Of a stretch of 5,645 nucleotides of DNA, positions 4,880-5,645 are shown piece by piece (the first letter of the stretch is position 1; each line of letters begins with the position of its first letter). The notes under the pieces are model-generated. The model searched no databases and was not told where the DNA came from. It saw nothing but the letters and a program-made list of their open reading frames with translations. The DNA comes from Anaerolineae bacterium (GTDB lineage Bacteria; Chloroflexota; Anaerolineae; JAAYZQ01), in contig JAFGOG010000099.1 in NCBI GenBank assembly GCA_016926595.1, positions 1 through 5,645 on the forward strand. The letters are read 5' to 3'. Made by a program: the position numbers and the translations under genes.

Positions 4880-5645
4880 CTAGGGGAGCCAGTCCTCTAT
4901 GGTTTCCCTGAACTGCGTCCAGCTAGTAACTTGGCAGGCCAGGTCCTGAAGCTCGTCGAGCTCGATGCCGGCCTCTCGGGCTTGCTGTAGTAACTTCATC
5001 GCCATCCAGGGATTGACATAAGACAGGCGGTTGCGCAGGATGCCCCGAATGTAGTACAGCTGCTTCAGTTCTGGATCCTCGGCATCCTTCTCCTTCAGAT
5101 GACAGATCCCGCCTATTTTGCTCCAGGCCAGCTCAACCGAGTCCTGCGTTGGCTGGCCGGCGGCATCGTACTGTAGGTAGTGCTCCGCCGCAATCCGCAT
5201 GGCCTCGCCCACGGCAGGGACGCCGTGCCGGCGGACGAGTTTGCGCAATGTGGCCTGTCCTGCCGCGTTGAGTCCGTAGCCGGGGACCAGATTGGCCCAT
5301 ATCTGGGCCAGTGAGGCCGCCGTGTCTTCCTCCAGCCTGGCCAGCTCGCGCTGCCACTCCAACATCATCTCCAGTTGCTCACGGCGGTCCTGCAGTTCGT
5401 CAAGTTGGCGCTTTCTCTTCGCTACTACGGCATCGTCGCTCAGCTGCCGCGCGCCCTTGCCGGCATTGCAGGACTCGCAGGAGGTAACCAAGTTCATAAT
5501 GTCGTTGCTGCCGCCGGCCGCCACGGGGGTGATATGGTCGATAACCAGAACGACGTCGGGTGCAGAGCGGCCGCAATACTGGCAGGTGAAGGCATCCCGT
5601 TTGAACACCTCAAAGCGCACTTTCTTGCCCAGTGATTTGCGGCGA
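4880..5645 (-). CDS. HNH endonuclease with long helical C-terminal domain (5' end cut by window)
   Basis: The frame is open to the right edge, reading RRKSLGKKVRFEVFKRD, so the true start is probably just outside. A GTG at 5620 is a possible but unlikely start, since HNH proteins of this type usually carry the basic lead. Numbering from that GTG, the HNH fold shows C13-x2-C16, the D28-H29 catalytic pair, N43, and C48-x2-C51-N52. The cysteines bind structural zinc and the His acts with a divalent metal to cut DNA. Residues about 66-105 form a coiled coil (KRKRQLDELQDRREQLEMML). A helical domain follows (about 110-246) with QDSVELAWSKIGGI and a C-terminal WTQFRETIEDWLP. This architecture, ending in a DNA-binding-like domain, resembles HNH proteins I know from phages and mobile elements. 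The nuclease call is firm; the biological role (homing, packaging or restriction) is open. Confidence 0.88.
   Translation of the reverse strand, partial: RRKSLGKKVRFEVFKRDAFTCQYCGRSAPDVVLVIDHITPVAAGGSNDIMNLVTSCESCNAGKGARQLSDDAVVAKRKRQLDELQDRREQLEMMLEWQRELARLEEDTAASLAQIWANLVPGYGLNAAGQATLRKLVRRHGVPAVGEAMRIAAEHYLQYDAAGQPTQDSVELAWSKIGGICHLKEKDAEDPELKQLYYIRGILRNRLSYVNPWMAMKLLQQAREAGIELDELQDLACQVTSWTQFRETIEDWLP

Noticed and set aside
1..5645. CRISPR array, tRNA, insertion sequence or attachment site
   Set aside because: No regularly spaced direct repeats, cloverleaf, transposase or integrase could be found on either strand.

Overview
This window is one arm of a compact, GC-rich gene cluster, read entirely from the minus strand. 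It most likely comes from a bacteriophage genome, a prophage or a similar mobile element of a GC-rich bacterium that uses canonical Shine-Dalgarno sites (AAGGAG/GGAGG is seen before almost every gene). The phage assignment is inferred from the genes being very short, tightly packed and mostly unrecognisable, from a phage-type HNH nuclease, and from a DNA polymerase sliding-clamp homologue sitting in the same array as the small genes. No capsid, terminase, integrase or tRNA gene is visible, so the element type is not proven. The host phylum cannot be fixed from this sequence.

Layout in the direction of transcription (right to left). At the right edge is an HNH endonuclease gene, cut at its 5' end by the window. 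It is followed by a rho-independent terminator. The only real intergenic region (about 4703-4879) then carries a near-consensus sigma70 promoter (TTGACA, 17-bp spacer, TGTTACAAT). A perfect 10-bp-arm dyad covers the -10 box, a 26-bp imperfect dyad lies just upstream of the -35, and a small dyad lies in the leader. From this promoter an apparently single operon of eleven genes runs to the left edge: a 187-aa zinc-ribbon protein, a 90-aa membrane-anchored protein, a 55-aa protein, a 148-aa Cys/His protein, an 86-aa two-knuckle zinc protein, a 156-aa protein, a 242-aa protein with a coiled coil, 92-aa, 148-aa and 99-aa proteins, and finally a DnaN-like sliding clamp that runs off the window.

Genes are joined by ATGA or TAATG overlaps, 8-bp overlaps, or gaps of 4 to 26 bp, so translational coupling and co-transcription are likely. 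I read the block as a repressor-controlled early or replication-linked operon, with the clamp as its one gene of recognisable function. The nine or so small proteins before it are unassigned. Plus-strand frames are shadows of the minus-strand genes.
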